The notes under the pieces were generated by a model. The model ran no database searches, was not told the DNA's origin, and saw nothing but the letters and a program-made list of their open reading frames with translations. A DNA stretch of 64,000 bases from Warburgia ugandensis (lineage: Eukaryota > Streptophyta > Magnoliopsida > Canellales > Canellaceae), in assembly GCA_035236585.1 (NCBI GenBank), contig CP141126.1, positions 69,107,414-69,171,413 on the forward strand, written 5' to 3'. Numbering within the stretch: the stretch's first letter is position 1; each line of letters begins with the position of its first letter. A program made the position numbers and the translations under genes. Shown here piece by piece: positions 11,372 through 24,330 of this stretch.

Positions 11372-13775
11372 TGTTACAACTAAGGAAACATTAGCATTTA
11401 TAATTTAAATTAATCATTTCATTTTCAATTTGATAATTTAAAAGGTTTCACAAGTAACTTCTACATTTATTACATGCTTCCATAATTTTAGTAATTAAAG
11501 ACATTACTTTGTAAATCATCATGTTCATTCAATCATTCTTATAAAAACATGGTAGTTATTAAACTTTCCAAAATATCATTCTTAATCCACCTACCTTGTA
11601 TGACATTTATTCTGGATTCTCGTATGTATCTCCTTTAGCTTGATCTGTCAATTGGCCAATTTGTAGGTTTTGCTGTTGATCCATCGATGGAGGACTTTGA
11701 TCATGTCTCTTTCACTAATTGTGGTACCAGGAAAGCAAAGATACACTGATTTGTAGCTCCAACCGTGGAACCACTACAGATAAAAAAAGGATATAGTGTA
11801 TGATCTCATAAATCTAGCATTAGATGATTAATCAATGGTTAGATCTTAGGAAACGAGCTACATATGTCATTGTTCTAGGGGTTTGGTGATAGATTTATGG
11901 TTAGATCAGAACGAATAGTTGAATTAGACATAGATCTAAGGGCCTGCCCTAATATACGATTAGGTCAAGATAAAGGGCTAGAACTGATCACATATTAGAT
12001 GATCTAGTATGAAATCTACATTTAGACCCAAATAAGAGCTCATATTGATTGCAGATCTAAGTACTACATGGTTAATTAATGATCAAATCATCTCATAGGG
12101 GTGGATCAGTTGAGGATTTGATGTTTCAATAACCGATCTAAGATTATATCACAAAAACAGATCAGATCAACCATAGAACTGGTTCATGGTGACCGAGCAA
12201 TAGTTGGATCATGGTGAATGGGTTAGATCAGTCACAAATAGAGGTATTAGTGACCAATCAATGGCTAGATCATGTAAAGGTTCATAGATCGATCACAGAG
12301 TAGACTTGGGCAACCGATTAATGGTTAGATGCAATGAATGATTGAGATAGATTCAGATATACTATTTGGAGTTAGATCAACAATTGGATCATGGTAAGAT
12401 CTATAAAATTAGCCACATATCAATCATTTAAAGACAAATCAATGACTACATCATCACGACATATGGTTAGATCGATCACATATTTGGTGATCTAATTTGA
12501 TCGAGGGTCTTGTCATGATCATCACTCAAATCTTCTCTGATCAATGAACAAATATATGGGTCTTGTTCCTTACGTTGCAAGGATCACAATAATTGTCTTA
12601 GATCTACAAAATCAATCCTAGATTGGGTAGAACAAGGGGTCAAAGCTTAAAGGGGTAGTAGGGCCCACCTTAGCAACTTAGCTCATTGAGGCAAATCAAG
12701 ATCCAGTGACATGAGTCAGTTGCCCTTCTCTAACTCTCCAAAGGAAGGGGAAACACAGGGAGGATGAGAGGAGTGGCTAGGAGCATCGGTTAACGACGCC
12801 AGCTGAAAGAGAGCATGACAAATAGGGGGAGAGAGGAGTTCCTGTGTAGCCAACCTGGTCAGCTAGAGGAAAAAGAGGAGGAGACATGAAACCAAACTTG
12901 TTGTGTTAATTGGAGGAGAACGGAGGTGTGTTTTTGTGAGGCTGATCGAAGGAGGTAAAAGGGAAGAGGGTTCTAGGTGGGCAGGCTTGACAATGACAGC
13001 ATTTATCTAAAATGGGGGGATGGGCGAGAAGAAGAGGGAAAGATGGTTTCCAATAGTGGTCGGTTACCCTTGCTTGATCATTGTCTAGGGTCAAAGCATA
13101 GGGAAAATAGATGGGGAGTGGACCAGGTGGGATGGTGGCCTTCCCTCAGGCGTGGCTCCTATGCTATGTAGCATGGAGAACTCTAGTGGGTTACTTGGAA
13201 ACTATAGGGAGAGGGGGGGATGCTGGTGGCTTGAGCCTAGGTAAAGGGGTAACCAGTGCTAGTTGGAGATTGAATGGACAGGGGGCTTTCTTAGGAATGA
13301 AACACGAATGGAAGGTGAAGGGGAAGGTCGCTCGTGAGAGGGGGAAATATGAGAAGGGCAACTGGACATCAGGTTTTCCTCCTTTTCTAGGTGTCCCTTG
13401 TCTTTATGTATTTTTGGTAGCCACCTGATACGAGATAGCCAGACAAAGTGTGTCAAGCTAACTCCATGCATTGTGGGTCATCTACCATGTTAGAACCAAA
13501 CCAAGGTTGGAGTGCCTTATCAATTTGGACCTCCCTAAATTAGTAAAAATTTTGGGAACTTTTTCACCAAGATCTCTATTTCATGCAAAATCAGTGTCAT
13601 TGGAATCATCTTGATGCGTACTTTTCATTTTTTATAGTTTTAAATCCAAATTTTTCGGTTTTCAAGGGGATCACTTCCTTGAAATTTAATTTTTAAGGAA
13701 TTACATTTTCAATTTTATTTCAATTAAAATATTTATAATTACTTAAAAAATGACTAAAAATTTGAGGTTGTTACA
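11372..13775 (-). mobile_element. K: probable solo LTR of an unassigned LTR retrotransposon
   Basis: On the minus strand this starts TGTAACAACCTC and ends TTAGTTGTAACA, the terminal form common in plant Ty3/gypsy LTRs. It separates the end of G1 from the Athila-like element L. No matching 5-bp target duplication was seen (TTGGG on the left, TAAAT on the right), so the limits are less secure than for B, C and G2. The middle (11820-12490) is a degenerate ~60-bp repeat array, and 12700-13400 is purine-rich on the plus strand. Open stretches near 12977-13428 show no recognisable domain. The ~65 bases at 11306-11371, between G1 and K, are unassigned. Confidence 0.5.
11820..12490 (+). repeat. Degenerate ~60-bp tandem repeats inside LTR K
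   Basis: Variants of CCRATYAATGGTTAGATCA recur about every 60 bases, clearest near 12192, 12252, 12312, 12372 and 12432. Fainter units reach back to ~11827. Roughly ten or eleven units are recognisable, and each also carries a GATCA-type box. Confidence 0.6.
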
Positions 13776-13975
13776 TAAATACCTCAATACATGAATAAAA
13801 TACAGAATTAACCATATGTATTTCTATTAAGAACTTAAAGTAGTGAAAATAGTATGATTTTGGAAATTCAATTCTCATCACAATGAAGGAACTTAGACCT
13901 TAAAACTTTTGAAAACTTTGAAAAAATATGTTTTTTTAAACAAGAAAAGCTCATAAAGTCTCATGTGTATCTACA

Positions 13976-14010
13976 CCCCCAACTTGAGCTAAGCATTGTC
14001 CCTAATGTTT
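13976..14010 (-). other. Polypurine tract and post-pol strip of L
   Basis: On the minus strand, TTAGGGACAATGCTTAGC and then CAAGTTGGGGGTG precede the LTR start at 13975. This strip is characteristic of Athila/Tat elements and marks plus-strand priming. Confidence 0.65.
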
Positions 14011-14299
14011 TGAAATATAGGACCCTATATGATAAATGATAATGACGAATAATGAGACTCTCTAAAACCATGGGTTCCCTCACAGTGAACACTAAGTTTA
14101 ACATCTTTAGTTAGACATATGATGCCACGATGAATGTAAATTGAATGATGAATAATAGACTCATGGATGCAGGTGTCATGGGACATGCTAAGGTGGGTCT
14201 TGGTAGACTCGTTCCTCAAGCAAGGTTTCTTGCACTTCAGGGTTTACCAACTCTAAATAGGGTTTCATACTTTGTCCATTTACTTTGAAAATCTCTCCA

Positions 14300-15300
14300 T
14301 CCTTTTCTATCTTGATGGCACCATGGGGGTAAATATTGCGTACTATGTAGGGTCTAGTCCATCAAGATCAAATTTTTTCACGGAGTAGATGTAAACTAGA
14401 ATTATACAAGAGGACCTTTTATCCCTGGGTGAAGGACTTTCACAGGATGTGTTTATCATGATTGCTTTCTTTTGGTCTTCATATATCTTTATAGACTCAT
14501 ATAAATAATTTCTTAATTCATCCAAGTCATTGAGTTGGAGTTTCCTATGGGTCCTAGTAGTATTTTGGTCAAAATTGAGCTTTTTAATGGCCCAATATAC
14601 TTTATGCTAGAGTTCTACTAGGACTTGGTAGACCTTTCCATAGATTAAGTAGTAAGGTGACATGCCAATAGGGGTTTTGTATATAGTATGATATGCCCAT
14701 AAAGCATTGTTAAGTCTTAAAGATCAATCATTTCTATTTAGATTGACTATCTTTTCTAAGATTTGCTTTATCTCCCTATTTGACACTTCTACCTGCCACT
14801 AGTTTGAAGATGATAAGGTATATCAATTCTATTAGTAACACAATATTTCTTCATTAAGTTCTCAAACAATATTGAAAAAGTGTTTGTCCTCATCACTAAT
14901 TATGGGCATAGGGGTTTCAAAGTGCACAAATATATTTTCCTTTAAAAACTTGATCACCACCCTATGGTCATTTGTCTTGCATGGTATAGGTTCCACCCAT
15001 TTGGATACATAGTTGACTCTCACAACGATGTATAGATAACCAAAGGAGTTGGGAAAAGGTCCCATAAAATCAATGTCTCAAACATCAAAAGGCTCAATGA
15101 TAAGAATGGGCATCAGAGGCATCATATTTCTTTTTCCTATACTCTCTAACTATTGAAAACCACACTGCAAAAACTTTGTAGCTATCTTTTTAAAATTGAA
15201 ATGGCCCTCGCATGCATGGTCATGAAAAAAGAAAATGATTTTATGATGTTCATTATTAGCTATACATCTCCTAATGACCTAATCAGGATAGTACTTGAAT
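14300..15300 (-). mobile_element. L integrase region (fossil)
   Basis: Similarity is best around 14862-15065, with the stretch GPFPNSFGYLYIVV, then YVSKWVEPIPCKTND and VIKFLKENIF. These are conserved around the catalytic core of Athila integrase. The region is a relic. Confidence 0.8.
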
Positions 15301-15349
15301 AAGTATAGATAGTCCCATGAAAAGTGCTTAGCCTCGGTAATAAACTTTT

Positions 15350-15870
15350 TCTATCTTATTTAGACTTGTGATTAGGCATTTGAACCATGACAAGATAATT
15401 AGCAATATCTGCATACCAAGACAACTGGGAAATGTGCAACAATTGTTCATCTAGAAATGTTTTTATTATAGGTACATTCTCGCTAGTAGACTCAACAACT
15501 AATCTAAATATGTGGTCTGCTACAACATTTTCAGAATCTTTCTTATCCAAAATTTTCAAATCAAATACCTATAGCAATAAGATCCATCAAATTAGCCTAG
15601 GTTTAGCATCCTTCTTAGAAAGAAGGTATTTCAATGCTGCATGGTCTAAATAGACAATGACCTCATATCTTACCAAGTAAGATTTAAACTTATCTAGGGC
15701 AAAAACAGCTGCCAACAAATCTTTTTTTGTAGTGGAATAATTGAGTTGGCCATCAATGAGGGTCTTGCTAGCATAATATATCACATGGTGTAGTTTGTTA
15801 ATATGCTATCCCAACATAGCTCTGAAAGCATAGTCTAAAGCATCACACATTATTCCAAATGGTGCACTCT
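15350..15870 (-). mobile_element. L RNase H region (fossil)
   Basis: YYASKTLIDGQLNYSTT, LLAAVFALDKFKSYL and YLDHAALKYLLSKKDA match the RNase H domain of Athila-type pol. An ENVVADHIFRL stretch marks the RNase H to integrase linker. Relic. Confidence 0.85.
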
Positions 15871-16900
15871 AATCTAGCGATTGAATAGTAGGCGTAGAAG
15901 TGAGTTTTTCCTTTGGCGCTAAAATGCTTTTGTACAATCTTCATCAAAGTCAAAGGTTGCCTCCTTTGTAAGTAAATTACATAGGGGCATAACAATTTTA
16001 CTAAAGTCCCCAATGAACCATCTATAGAAACAAGCACAACCTAAAAATGATAGATTTCCTTCACCGTCCTTGGATGGGGAAGGTTAGAGATTAAATCAAC
16101 TTTGAATTTGTCTACTTCTATTCCCTTGTATGATGTGAAGTGGCCTAGAATAATGCCATCTTGAACCATGAAATGAATTTTTTTTTTTCTAATTTAATAC
16201 TAAGTTCTTTTCCTGACACCAAACAAGGACACATTTTAAATGGTGCAGGTATTCATCAAAATGAAGAACCAAACGCTAAGAAATCATCCATTAGCACTTC
16301 TAAAAACCTCACCACGATGTCAGAAAATATGCTCAACATACACCTTTGAAAAGTAGTTGGAGCATAACCAAGCTTAGAAGGCTTATGATAGTAAGCAAAG
16401 GTCCCAAAAGGGCAAGTGAAGGTAGTCTTCGCCTAGTCCTCAAGTGCTATGAGGATTTCGTTATAGCCAATGTATCCATCAAGAAAGGAGTTATAACTAT
16501 AACTGTGACAAAGTTCAATTTTCAGTAATCTATACAAGCTCTCCACCTAGTGCTCATGTGGGTGGGGACCAACTCATTATCCTCATTTCAAATTACCATG
16601 ACTCCTAACTTCTCAGGGACAACCTAAACCGGATTGACCCAAGTACTATCAAATGTAGGGTAGATAACACCAACATCTAGGAGTTTTAGCACTTCATCTA
16701 TCAATACCTCTTTCATATTATAGTTTAGTCTCCTTGTGTTTGCCTAGATGATTTAGCATTTTCCTTTAGGTGTATTCTATGCATACACAAAATAGCATTA
16801 ACCCCTTCGATGTCTACTATGGTCCACCCTAAGACCGTCTTATGTTCTCTAAGAACATCAAGAAGCTTACCATTCTATTCTTGATCTAGATATGAGGCTA
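15870..16900 (-). mobile_element. L reverse transcriptase region (fossil)
   Basis: Minus-strand translation shows pieces such as VFMDDFLAFG (the YxDD-type box region) followed by HHLKCVLVWCQEKNLVLNW near 16160-16330. This is the usual order for Ty3/gypsy reverse transcriptase. Relic. Confidence 0.7.
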
Positions 16901-16949
16901 TAATTATAGGCAAGGATTCATTAGGTCCTAACTAGAAACATTTTAGATT

Positions 16950-17570
16950 TCCAAGTCAAGGCTTAAGGACCAAGGTAAATGGTTTTTCTACAGATGGCAT
17001 TAGGTCAGAATTGGAAGGAGGTAGATGTTCCACTAAAGGTCCCCATAAAGAGGTATCCATTATAGGTGCAACATCCAAAAGATTATTTGCCTCATCAATG
17101 AACTTGTCTATATCAAAATCACCATTAAAATGTGCTACACATGCCTCAAGTGGGTCTAGAATAAACAATGGTGTATTAGCATATTGAAGTACCCCTTCAA
17201 TTAAATTGACTAGACAAGAATCATCTAGGCTAAGATGTCGATGGCTAGCATTAAAAGCATTGAGCTTGTCTTTCATATTGTTGAAGGATAATTTCATCAC
17301 ATCAAATATACAATAGATGATGGCATTAGATGTTTCCAAGAATGGATGTTCAAGGATTACAAGGATCTGATATAGGCTGAGTATCCAGGATAATAAAATC
17401 TATAGGAAAGTAAAACTGGTATACATGTATTAGAACATCTTCAACCATTTCATGTGGAATCTTACTGATCTATCTGCAAACTACAAAATAGTATTGGTTG
17501 TCTTAAGGTCACCGAGCCTTGGATTTCTAAACTTGGGAGGGGTCTGGTGTTAGATCAAAGATCTTACTAG
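16950..17570 (-). mobile_element. L protease and linker region (fossil)
   Basis: Pieces such as VVEDVLIHVYQFYFPIDF-like residues (~17390-17450) followed by IIYCIFDVMKLS (~17300) match the protease and post-protease linker of Athila elements. Relic. Confidence 0.6.
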
Positions 17571-17574
17571 CTTG

Positions 17575-19050
17575 GTTCAGAAGCCTTTCTTTTGCACATT
17601 GAGCTTTTGCTTTTGTGTATAGAGCTCCTTGAGAAATTTTGCATAAGTAGGAATGTCCTTAATTGCATTGAGTAATGGGATATATATTTGAACATGTTTA
17701 AGCACATCCATTATCTCATTGAAATTAGTTCCTTTCTTGGCCTTGTTTAGTAGTTGAGGGAGTGGGGCTTTTGGCACATAAGGTGCCTCCACTATAGGCT
17801 TACATGGACTAGGAGGTTTCTACCTTTCTCTTTCTCCTATGTTTTAGTTGGTTCATTTTCCTCTACCGTTTCCTTAGTCTGCACTGCTTTATTATCAACC
17901 TGACGGCCACTCCTAAGGGTAGTTATGAACTTTTCTTGCTCATGTAGTCTACTTGAACTTGACCCTATTTCAAATTTGCCCTTAGGGTTTGGAATTGGTT
18001 GACTCAAAAACAGTCCCTTTCTTCTATCATTCAATGTAGTAGACAAGTGGCTCATTTGCATTTCTAATTTAGCAATAGCTTGGGATTTTATAGTTTATCT
18101 CTATGTACTCTCATTCTAAATATTTGTAAGGATTATGATATAGATTATGTACACACTATTAGATGGATATGTTGAAGTTAAGTGTGCTAGGCTGGAACAA
18201 ATAGAACAAACCTCTTGTGGAGGTTTCATGAATTCATTGGCAGCCATGATGGCATTTAGTTGGGTAGTTATTGTCTAGAACATATTTTCTACCTTGTCCA
18301 CTCATTTCTCCAAGGAGTTAAATTCATAAGACATTTATGGTCACTACTATTTAATGTAAGCCTCCTTTATTTTGAGCTTGGTTATTTATCTCTCTCCTAT
18401 TAGAATAATCCCATTCTTAGGAATTCTTAGGTAAAGTTTGGAAGAACTCTAAGCGTCTATCTCATTTTTTAACATGAGGGCCCCTCCACTAGCTGCATCT
18501 ACCATCAGTCTATTTTGAGGTGTTAATGCTTTGTAGAAGTACTGAACTTGCTATCATTTTTCAAATCCATGATGAGGACGCTTTTGCAACAATTCTTCTA
18601 CCTTTCATAGATTTCATAATATTATTCATCATCTCTTTGTTGGAAATTGATAATCTCCCTGCCAAAGGCATTGGTCCTATGGATGGGGAAGAATTTGTTT
18701 AGAAACTTTTAGGCAATTGGTCCCCTGTAGTAATGGAACCAACCTCTAAAGAAATCAACCATGATTTGGCCTTATCTTTCAATGAGAAAGAGAACAACCT
18801 ATGCCCAATTTAATCATTTGAAACATTTTAAAATCTGAATGCAGTGCCAGAATCAACTAATTCCTTAATATATGTAAGTATGGGTCCTCTCACTCTCAAC
18901 CATAAAATGTTGGGAGTAATAGTATAACTCTATATTTGAGTTCAAAGTGGTCTGCATTGGTGGGTGGTAAGGTGATGCATGATGGGGTAATTAGTTTGAG
19001 TGGCTATAATGGCCTTATGCCCAACTACTGTTGGTGACTCTGCCATGGCG
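17575..19050 (-). mobile_element. L gag region (fossil)
   Basis: The likely start lies near 19048 (M-A-E-S-P context). C-terminal pieces include FITTLRSGRQVDNKA (~17890) and LLNAIKDIPTYAKFLKEL (~17640-17690), which match Athila gag C-termini. Relic. Confidence 0.75.
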
Positions 19051-19329
19051 TTTGGAATTTGATTTCTCATCCCTTGCCTATGATTATGTTCAATTTTAGG
19101 ATTGAATGAAGCTAAAAGTGTTTTTAGATCGACAACCTGGCATGCACTATGATGAAAAACCTATCCAAATGATGCAATCTAACTTTAAATGTGACTCCTA
19201 ACTCTATATGATGCACAATTAATTCTAGTCATTCACTATCATGTTGTTTTGATAATCTTTGTTGATTTGTAGGGTGGTAGCTTTTAGACAAATATCTAGA
19301 TAGCTCCTCCATTGATCCAGGCTCAACTA

Positions 19330-19455
19330 CTTCTTACTAATTATGTTCTACTCAAGGTGAATAATACAATTCTCATGGAAAGAGGCATTTAGACCTCAAC
19401 AACCATCAACGAAAGAAATAGGAAAATCACTTGGATTTTGGATACCTACTATAAT
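19330..19455 (-). other. Shared leader-like non-coding module, partial copy in L leader
   Basis: On the minus strand the boxes AATCCAAGTGATTTTCC, CGTTGATGG, GAGGTCTAAATGCCTC and CATGAGAATTGTATTA appear in the same order as in F1, F2 and the G LTRs. The copy is cut at the L/F1 junction. Confidence 0.7.
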
Positions 19456-20788
19456 CATGATGCTTAGTGATAAGTATTTAATTTTGCATAAAAATCACCA
19501 AATGGTTTACCCATGCATTGCAACTTCAAGGGGGTAAATTAGGGTTTTTAGACAAAAATTCATAACACGTTCATTTTTTACCTATTAAAGAAATTTTTTA
19601 TTATTTTGTAGGTCTAGAGGCTAATTTAAGGTATGCTATTAATCATATTTTTCTAAGATTTAATTGGAAATTTTTAGCTTTTTTAGGAAGAGATATGATG
19701 ATTCAATGGCCGAGATTAATCAGGATGAAATTGAAGATCAAGATCAAAAGATTAAGTTAAAGCCTAAAAGTCATCAATCCAAAGGTCACAGTCATCTTAG
19801 GGCAAGAAATGGATGAAATCAAAAGAGCTAATGGCGGCCAAAGTGGCCCATGAAGTAAACCATGCATTTCCACCTACTGTGCATGGAAGCCACTTAAGCC
19901 ACCTTAGACATATAAGCCATGAGAGAAGGTGACAAGCTAAGGAATTCAAGCCAAGGGATGTAGCTATGAAGTCAAGCCAAGGAAGCATCCAAAGCCAGCC
20001 ATGAATCCTTCAAAGTTAGCCATCTAAGCCATCAAGCAAATCTAAATGAAAGGCTAGGATTAGATGAAAATTAAGAGGATTATTTATGAGATTCTAAGGG
20101 ATATTTTAATGGAAAATAAGGAAAAATTCATTAAGAAAAGTTGGCAATTGGACCAATAGGATGAGACCCTTCTATTTTTCTTGTTTTTCCATTAATTTTC
20201 CACTTTCTTACCACTTTCCACCTCACCCCTAAGATGAACTACGATTTTCACTTTCCATTCAAGAGTCGTACCTTTCTAAGACTCTCCCACCTTCCATTCC
20301 AGCCATTCAACCAATCCCAATTCCATCATAAAGGAGCCAATCACCTTTTTCCACCTTAACCCCTCTTTCTTATTCATCTCATCATCTTCAAAATTCAATT
20401 TTAATCCAAAGGTTTCCATCATCATCATCTATCCATATCTCTCTCACTCCATGCCAATTCAATGTGAGACACTTAAAGGAGAGTACCACGTGAAACTCCT
20501 ATAATTTAGGAGTTTCTTTTCCTTACCTCTTCCACTATCCTTTTTTCTCTCAATGCTAACCAATCAGCATGCATTCTACTAGCCACCTCACTCACTCTTT
20601 TACCTCCCCTTTCCACTCACATTTCTATTTTCTAGGGTGCCTCAAAGCTTTTTACAAGGGAAGGTTCATCCCACCTTGATTCCACATTATGTTGCCCTAG
20701 GTTTCTCTTTTATCTTAACCCTTAGATCCCATCCATTTGATCTCCACCACACCTTCTCTTAAAGCCACCTTAGGAAAGTACCCAATGA

Positions 20789-20796
20789 TATAAAAA
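20789..20796 (+). promoter_or_regulatory. TATA box of LTR F1
   Basis: TATAAAAA lies ~1.3 kb into the LTR. It is kept in F3 at 45144-45151, followed in both by a similar TTCAAGGG-type stretch. Confidence 0.45.
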
Positions 20797-22574
20797 TTCA
20801 AGGGTTTTCAACATGAAGGGACAATTGGATTGGGACAATGCGCCCTCCATGGAAGGAGGCATTTTGATCCCTTCTCCCCTTCAAAGCACCTCCACGTTTC
20901 CTCCTTTGGGTAGCACATCTTCTCCACCCTTCCATGCCTCTCTCTTGAAGGTATGTATTTTTCCTTGTTTGTTCCAGCCCTAGATCTCTTCCTTGGATTT
21001 GTTTTCCTTGCCTTGGTTTCAAGAAGATTAGGTTAGTACATTGTTTTCCACTTTGCTTTGCTTTGCTTTCACTTTCCTTTGCTTTATCTTTCTTTGTTTC
21101 TCCCTTACGATCCTGCTGTAATTTTCTTGAGACTTTATCCAGGATCCAAGTTTGTTGTTCTTTGGTAGTGACAGTCAAGATAATAGGAAACTTGGATCAT
21201 TGACCTTCCTCTATGACTCACAACTTGTTACTTCTTTAGATCCAATTTCTTAAGAGTTATCTCCCATGCACAATTCAACACGTCTAGCATCTTTTCTCTT
21301 AGATTCTTTCTTGGGGTCCCTTGGTATGCAAATATACTTGAGTTTACATGCATGTGAGTGTTTTGAAGTGGCTATTTTGAGTAGATTTTGTGTTCTTGAA
21401 TTGAATGCAATTTCCAGCATCATGTATATGTTTTATGCATTCAACGTTTTGGATGTAATTGATACTGTTTCAATGAAATTAATTGAAGTTCTTGTTTATA
21501 CTTGTTTCTAGTAGTGTAGAACTATTGAATTGAGTGTTTGAACACAAATAAAGTCATATTTTTATGTGTTGATTACATGGAAATTGGAAACAGCATGGTG
21601 CTGGAATTTCCAGTAACATACAAATATCATCATGTTTATGCTTAATTCTTCACATTATTTACTATTGGTCTGATTTACTCTTTAGGAACCTAATTGAGTT
21701 TTTAATTTGTGTGTTTAGTTCTTATATCAGATTCCATTATAGTTAGTTATAGGCCCATTGATTTCAGCCTATGTTTGCCCTATGAATTATGCACATAAGC
21801 ACCCATCGTCCATGTACATGGTTTCAAGGTGTTTTCCTTTAGACAAATTGGTAAATTTAGATTACATTCTCATGCTCAAATTCTAGTTATATTCGTGCAT
21901 TCCATGTTAGGTTAGTTTGCATCATAGTTCATGCTTGTTGTCATGTTCATCCATGCATCTTAATTACTTTGTTTCATACATTCTTTCTAGTTTAATTCCA
22001 TGCATTCCACTCATTTACTTGTTTCCATAAGTATTACATGTTTTGATTTCAAAGTTAGCTCATTGTTTAGGTTTAATTTGCATTTTAGGTTAGTTGAGAA
22101 AATTTCCATGTTTAAAGTTCTGAATTTAGAAATTTTTTAAATTCATGCATCTTTTATTTCCATCATTAGTTTCGGTTAAAATCTCATTATCTTGGTTGAG
22201 TTAAGATATTTTAAAGTAAGGACTAATAGCATCAAATTAGTTCAACTCCTCATGTGATTGACCCCACTAGGATGTTATGTTGCAAATGATTCATGCCCAT
22301 GCTTGTCTTGTAGTGAGGCCCATTGTATTTTGCAATTTCTTTATTATTTAATTTTAAATGGGTTGTAGTAATACATGGAAAATGTGGGGTATGGTGGCCC
22401 AACTTGATCACCTTCGGACCACTCACTGTGAGCAATCCTCACCCCAAATCTTAATTTCTAGGATAAATTGAATTTAGTGTAATTTTGTATTTGGCTAATA
22501 GTATAATTCATGTAGATTAGAATCATTCACTTTAATTGTTTCATCTTTATTTAGGATTGTTGCATTAATAGTGC

Positions 22575-22694
22575 ACCTATTTAACAAAGGTTAGCCTGGG
22601 CTTGACTATAACCAAAGAATAGGCTACATGGTTATAGTGTCCTATCTATTAAGGTGCTTGGACCTTTGTTAAGTAAGATATAGGTAGGCATTAT
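22575..22694 (+). other. Two-stem hairpin, copy in F1
   Basis: The outer stem is TTAACAAAGGT (22581-22591) with ACCTTTGTTAA (22672-22682), 11 bp perfect, and flanking CCTA/TAGG can extend it. The inner stem is ACTATAACCA (22605-22614) with TGGTTATAGT (22629-22638), 10 bp perfect with a 14-nt loop. It lies in the untranslated leader between LTR and coding relic. Confidence 0.75.
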
Positions 22695-22739
22695 TTTACT
22701 TTTGATTCTGCATTGCACGTTTATAGCTATATGTTGGAA

Positions 22740-23200
22740 TGGAATTAATGCTAGTAAGGGCCCCACAAGAACCCTTGCAAGATAAAGATTTGATTTCATC
22801 ACCAGCTCCTTGAGCTACCTAGGAATCAATCAACATCCTTATATGTCGCAATCCCAACAATTGAATGTTAATTAAAATAAAATAAAAAGAGATAAGGTAT
22901 CGAGCTCGTAGGACCCTTTTAGAAGGACATGATCTATTGTCACTTAGGTGGCTTTTGAGCATCGCGGTTATAGTGCGTGTCTTAAAATCCAAGTGATTTT
23001 CCCACTCCTTCCATTGATATTAGTCGAGGTCTAAATGTCCCCTAACATGAGGATTGTATTAACCATTTTCAAGAAGAACCAAACTGGTAAGAGGTAGTCA
23101 AATATGGATAGGATGAGGGGCTCTCTAGATCTAGGTCAAAGAAGCTACCACCTATGCACTAAGCAAAGATAATCAAGGTAACAATATACTAGGATTGGTT
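22740..23200 (+). other. Shared leader-like non-coding module, copy in F1
   Basis: The boxes are GAGCTCGTAGGACCC (~22903), GCGGTTATAG (~22964), AATCCAAGTGATTTTCCCAC (~22988), CCATTGATATTAGTCGAGG (~23012) and AACATGAGGATTGTATTAACC (~23044), in the same order as in G1/G2. The copy lies in the leader, not the LTR. Confidence 0.75.
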
Positions 23201-23339
23201 GCGCATCATTTGGCTTAGGATTAGCATTCAGGTTGCATCAATTATTAAGGTAATCCATAAAAAAGAAAAAGAAAAGAAAAGAAAAAAAAACAAACTCATT
23301 CGTTGTATAAAACTACTTGTTTCATTGTACACAAAGTTG

Positions 23340-24330
23340 GGAACAATGGCCTATTAAGAAAGGGATAAATTCAATACATTGATAGATATTATGCAAAATC
23401 AATTTCTTAGAGTATTAGCTTCTAGGAAAGCTGCGGCATAACCACAACACCATAATGACTATACCTATTCTAAGCATCGCTATCTCACTCCATCATGGCC
23501 CTCAAGCTCGATATACAATGAATACTATTAGGGGCCAGTGTATGCACCTAACGCATTCACCCACCCTGACAAATTTTTTCCTGACACAAATTACCAAGAC
23601 TATAATGGATGGTTTAGGCATCATGAGCAACCATGGTCATAGGATTACCAATATCAAGAAGAACCACAATGGTCCCACCTTAATCAATAGTACCATGATT
23701 ATTAAGAATATCAGTGTCAACCATCATGGGTTCAACTTGCTCAGTCCTTTTTCAGGACCCAAATGTCACATCAATACTAACCCTCTGAAGTTGTTAGCTT
23801 TGTAGTATGAAGAACCATCATCAAAAGACAATATGCAAGATATTTTTGAGATGAAAGAACAAGGCCCATTAAGAAGACAAATGAGGAAATGATACGAGAG
23901 ATGGAGGAATTGGAAGAGAAAATGAAACCAATAAGGGAACATATTAAAAGAAACATTTGTACATTTATGAAAAGGACTACGGAATTGGAACAAATAGGGG
24001 ATAATGGAAAGCCATCTATTACAGATATTAGGATGAAAATTTCTTATGATCATTCTAAGCCACAAAGTCCACAACCGTCCATAGCAATCTCCCACTCAGA
24101 TCTACTCAAGCCATGTTCAAATCCTTGTAATGATTATGGTAAAGGGACTTTCATTGATGACGAGAATGAAGCTTTAAAACCAACCAACCCAGATCCTCTA
24201 GAACCGTGTCCTGTTAATTTTTATAACTTTCATGAAGACACATCCAATGAGGAGGTGAATGAGTTGTCAGATACTGTGACATTAATGGATACTTATCAAT
24301 GGCTATCTTAAGTAGATCCCCCTATAGAGC
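23340..24330 (+). mobile_element. Coding relic of F1 (unidentified, gag-like position)
   Basis: The only notable coding potential in F1 is here. The longest open stretch is ~140 codons in the 23.9-24.3 kb part, with a charged, probably coiled-coil start (REMEELEEKMKPIREHIKRN) and an acidic, proline-containing tail. The preceding part is rich in Tyr, His, Pro and Asn. Position suggests a gag-like product, but no zinc knuckle, protease or pol motif is visible. F2 keeps a related region at 27430-28420. Broken. Confidence 0.45.

Larger units (their letters stand above)
13776..19467 (-). mobile_element. L: decayed Athila-like Ty3/gypsy element
   Basis: Read on the minus strand the order is leader (19467-19050), gag, protease, reverse transcriptase, RNase H, integrase, the conserved post-pol strip with a polypurine tract (~13976-14010), and ~200 bases of 3' LTR (13776-13975). 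Motifs are of the Athila clade: GPFPNSFGYLYI and YVSKWVE in integrase, YYASKTL, QLNYSTTKK and DHAALKYLLSKKDAKPRLI in RNase H, and TLRSGRQVDNK in gag. The element is broken many times and looks old. Its 5' end abuts the F1 LTR at 19468, and no 5' LTR of its own is seen. Confidence 0.88.

Noticed and set aside
12977-13471. Overlapping open frames of 64-105 codons on both strands
   Set aside because: Purine-rich, low-complexity composition inside putative LTR K. No recognisable domain, and frames overlap on opposite strands.
11372-13775. K as a certain solo LTR
   Set aside because: The termini look right, but no 5-bp target duplication matches, so it is kept only as probable.
20900-21010. Possible host-gene exon/intron boundary (AAGGTATGT followed by a pyrimidine-rich tract)
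   Set aside because: It is repeated in F3 at the same LTR position with no coding frame on either side. If spliced at all it belongs to the element leader.
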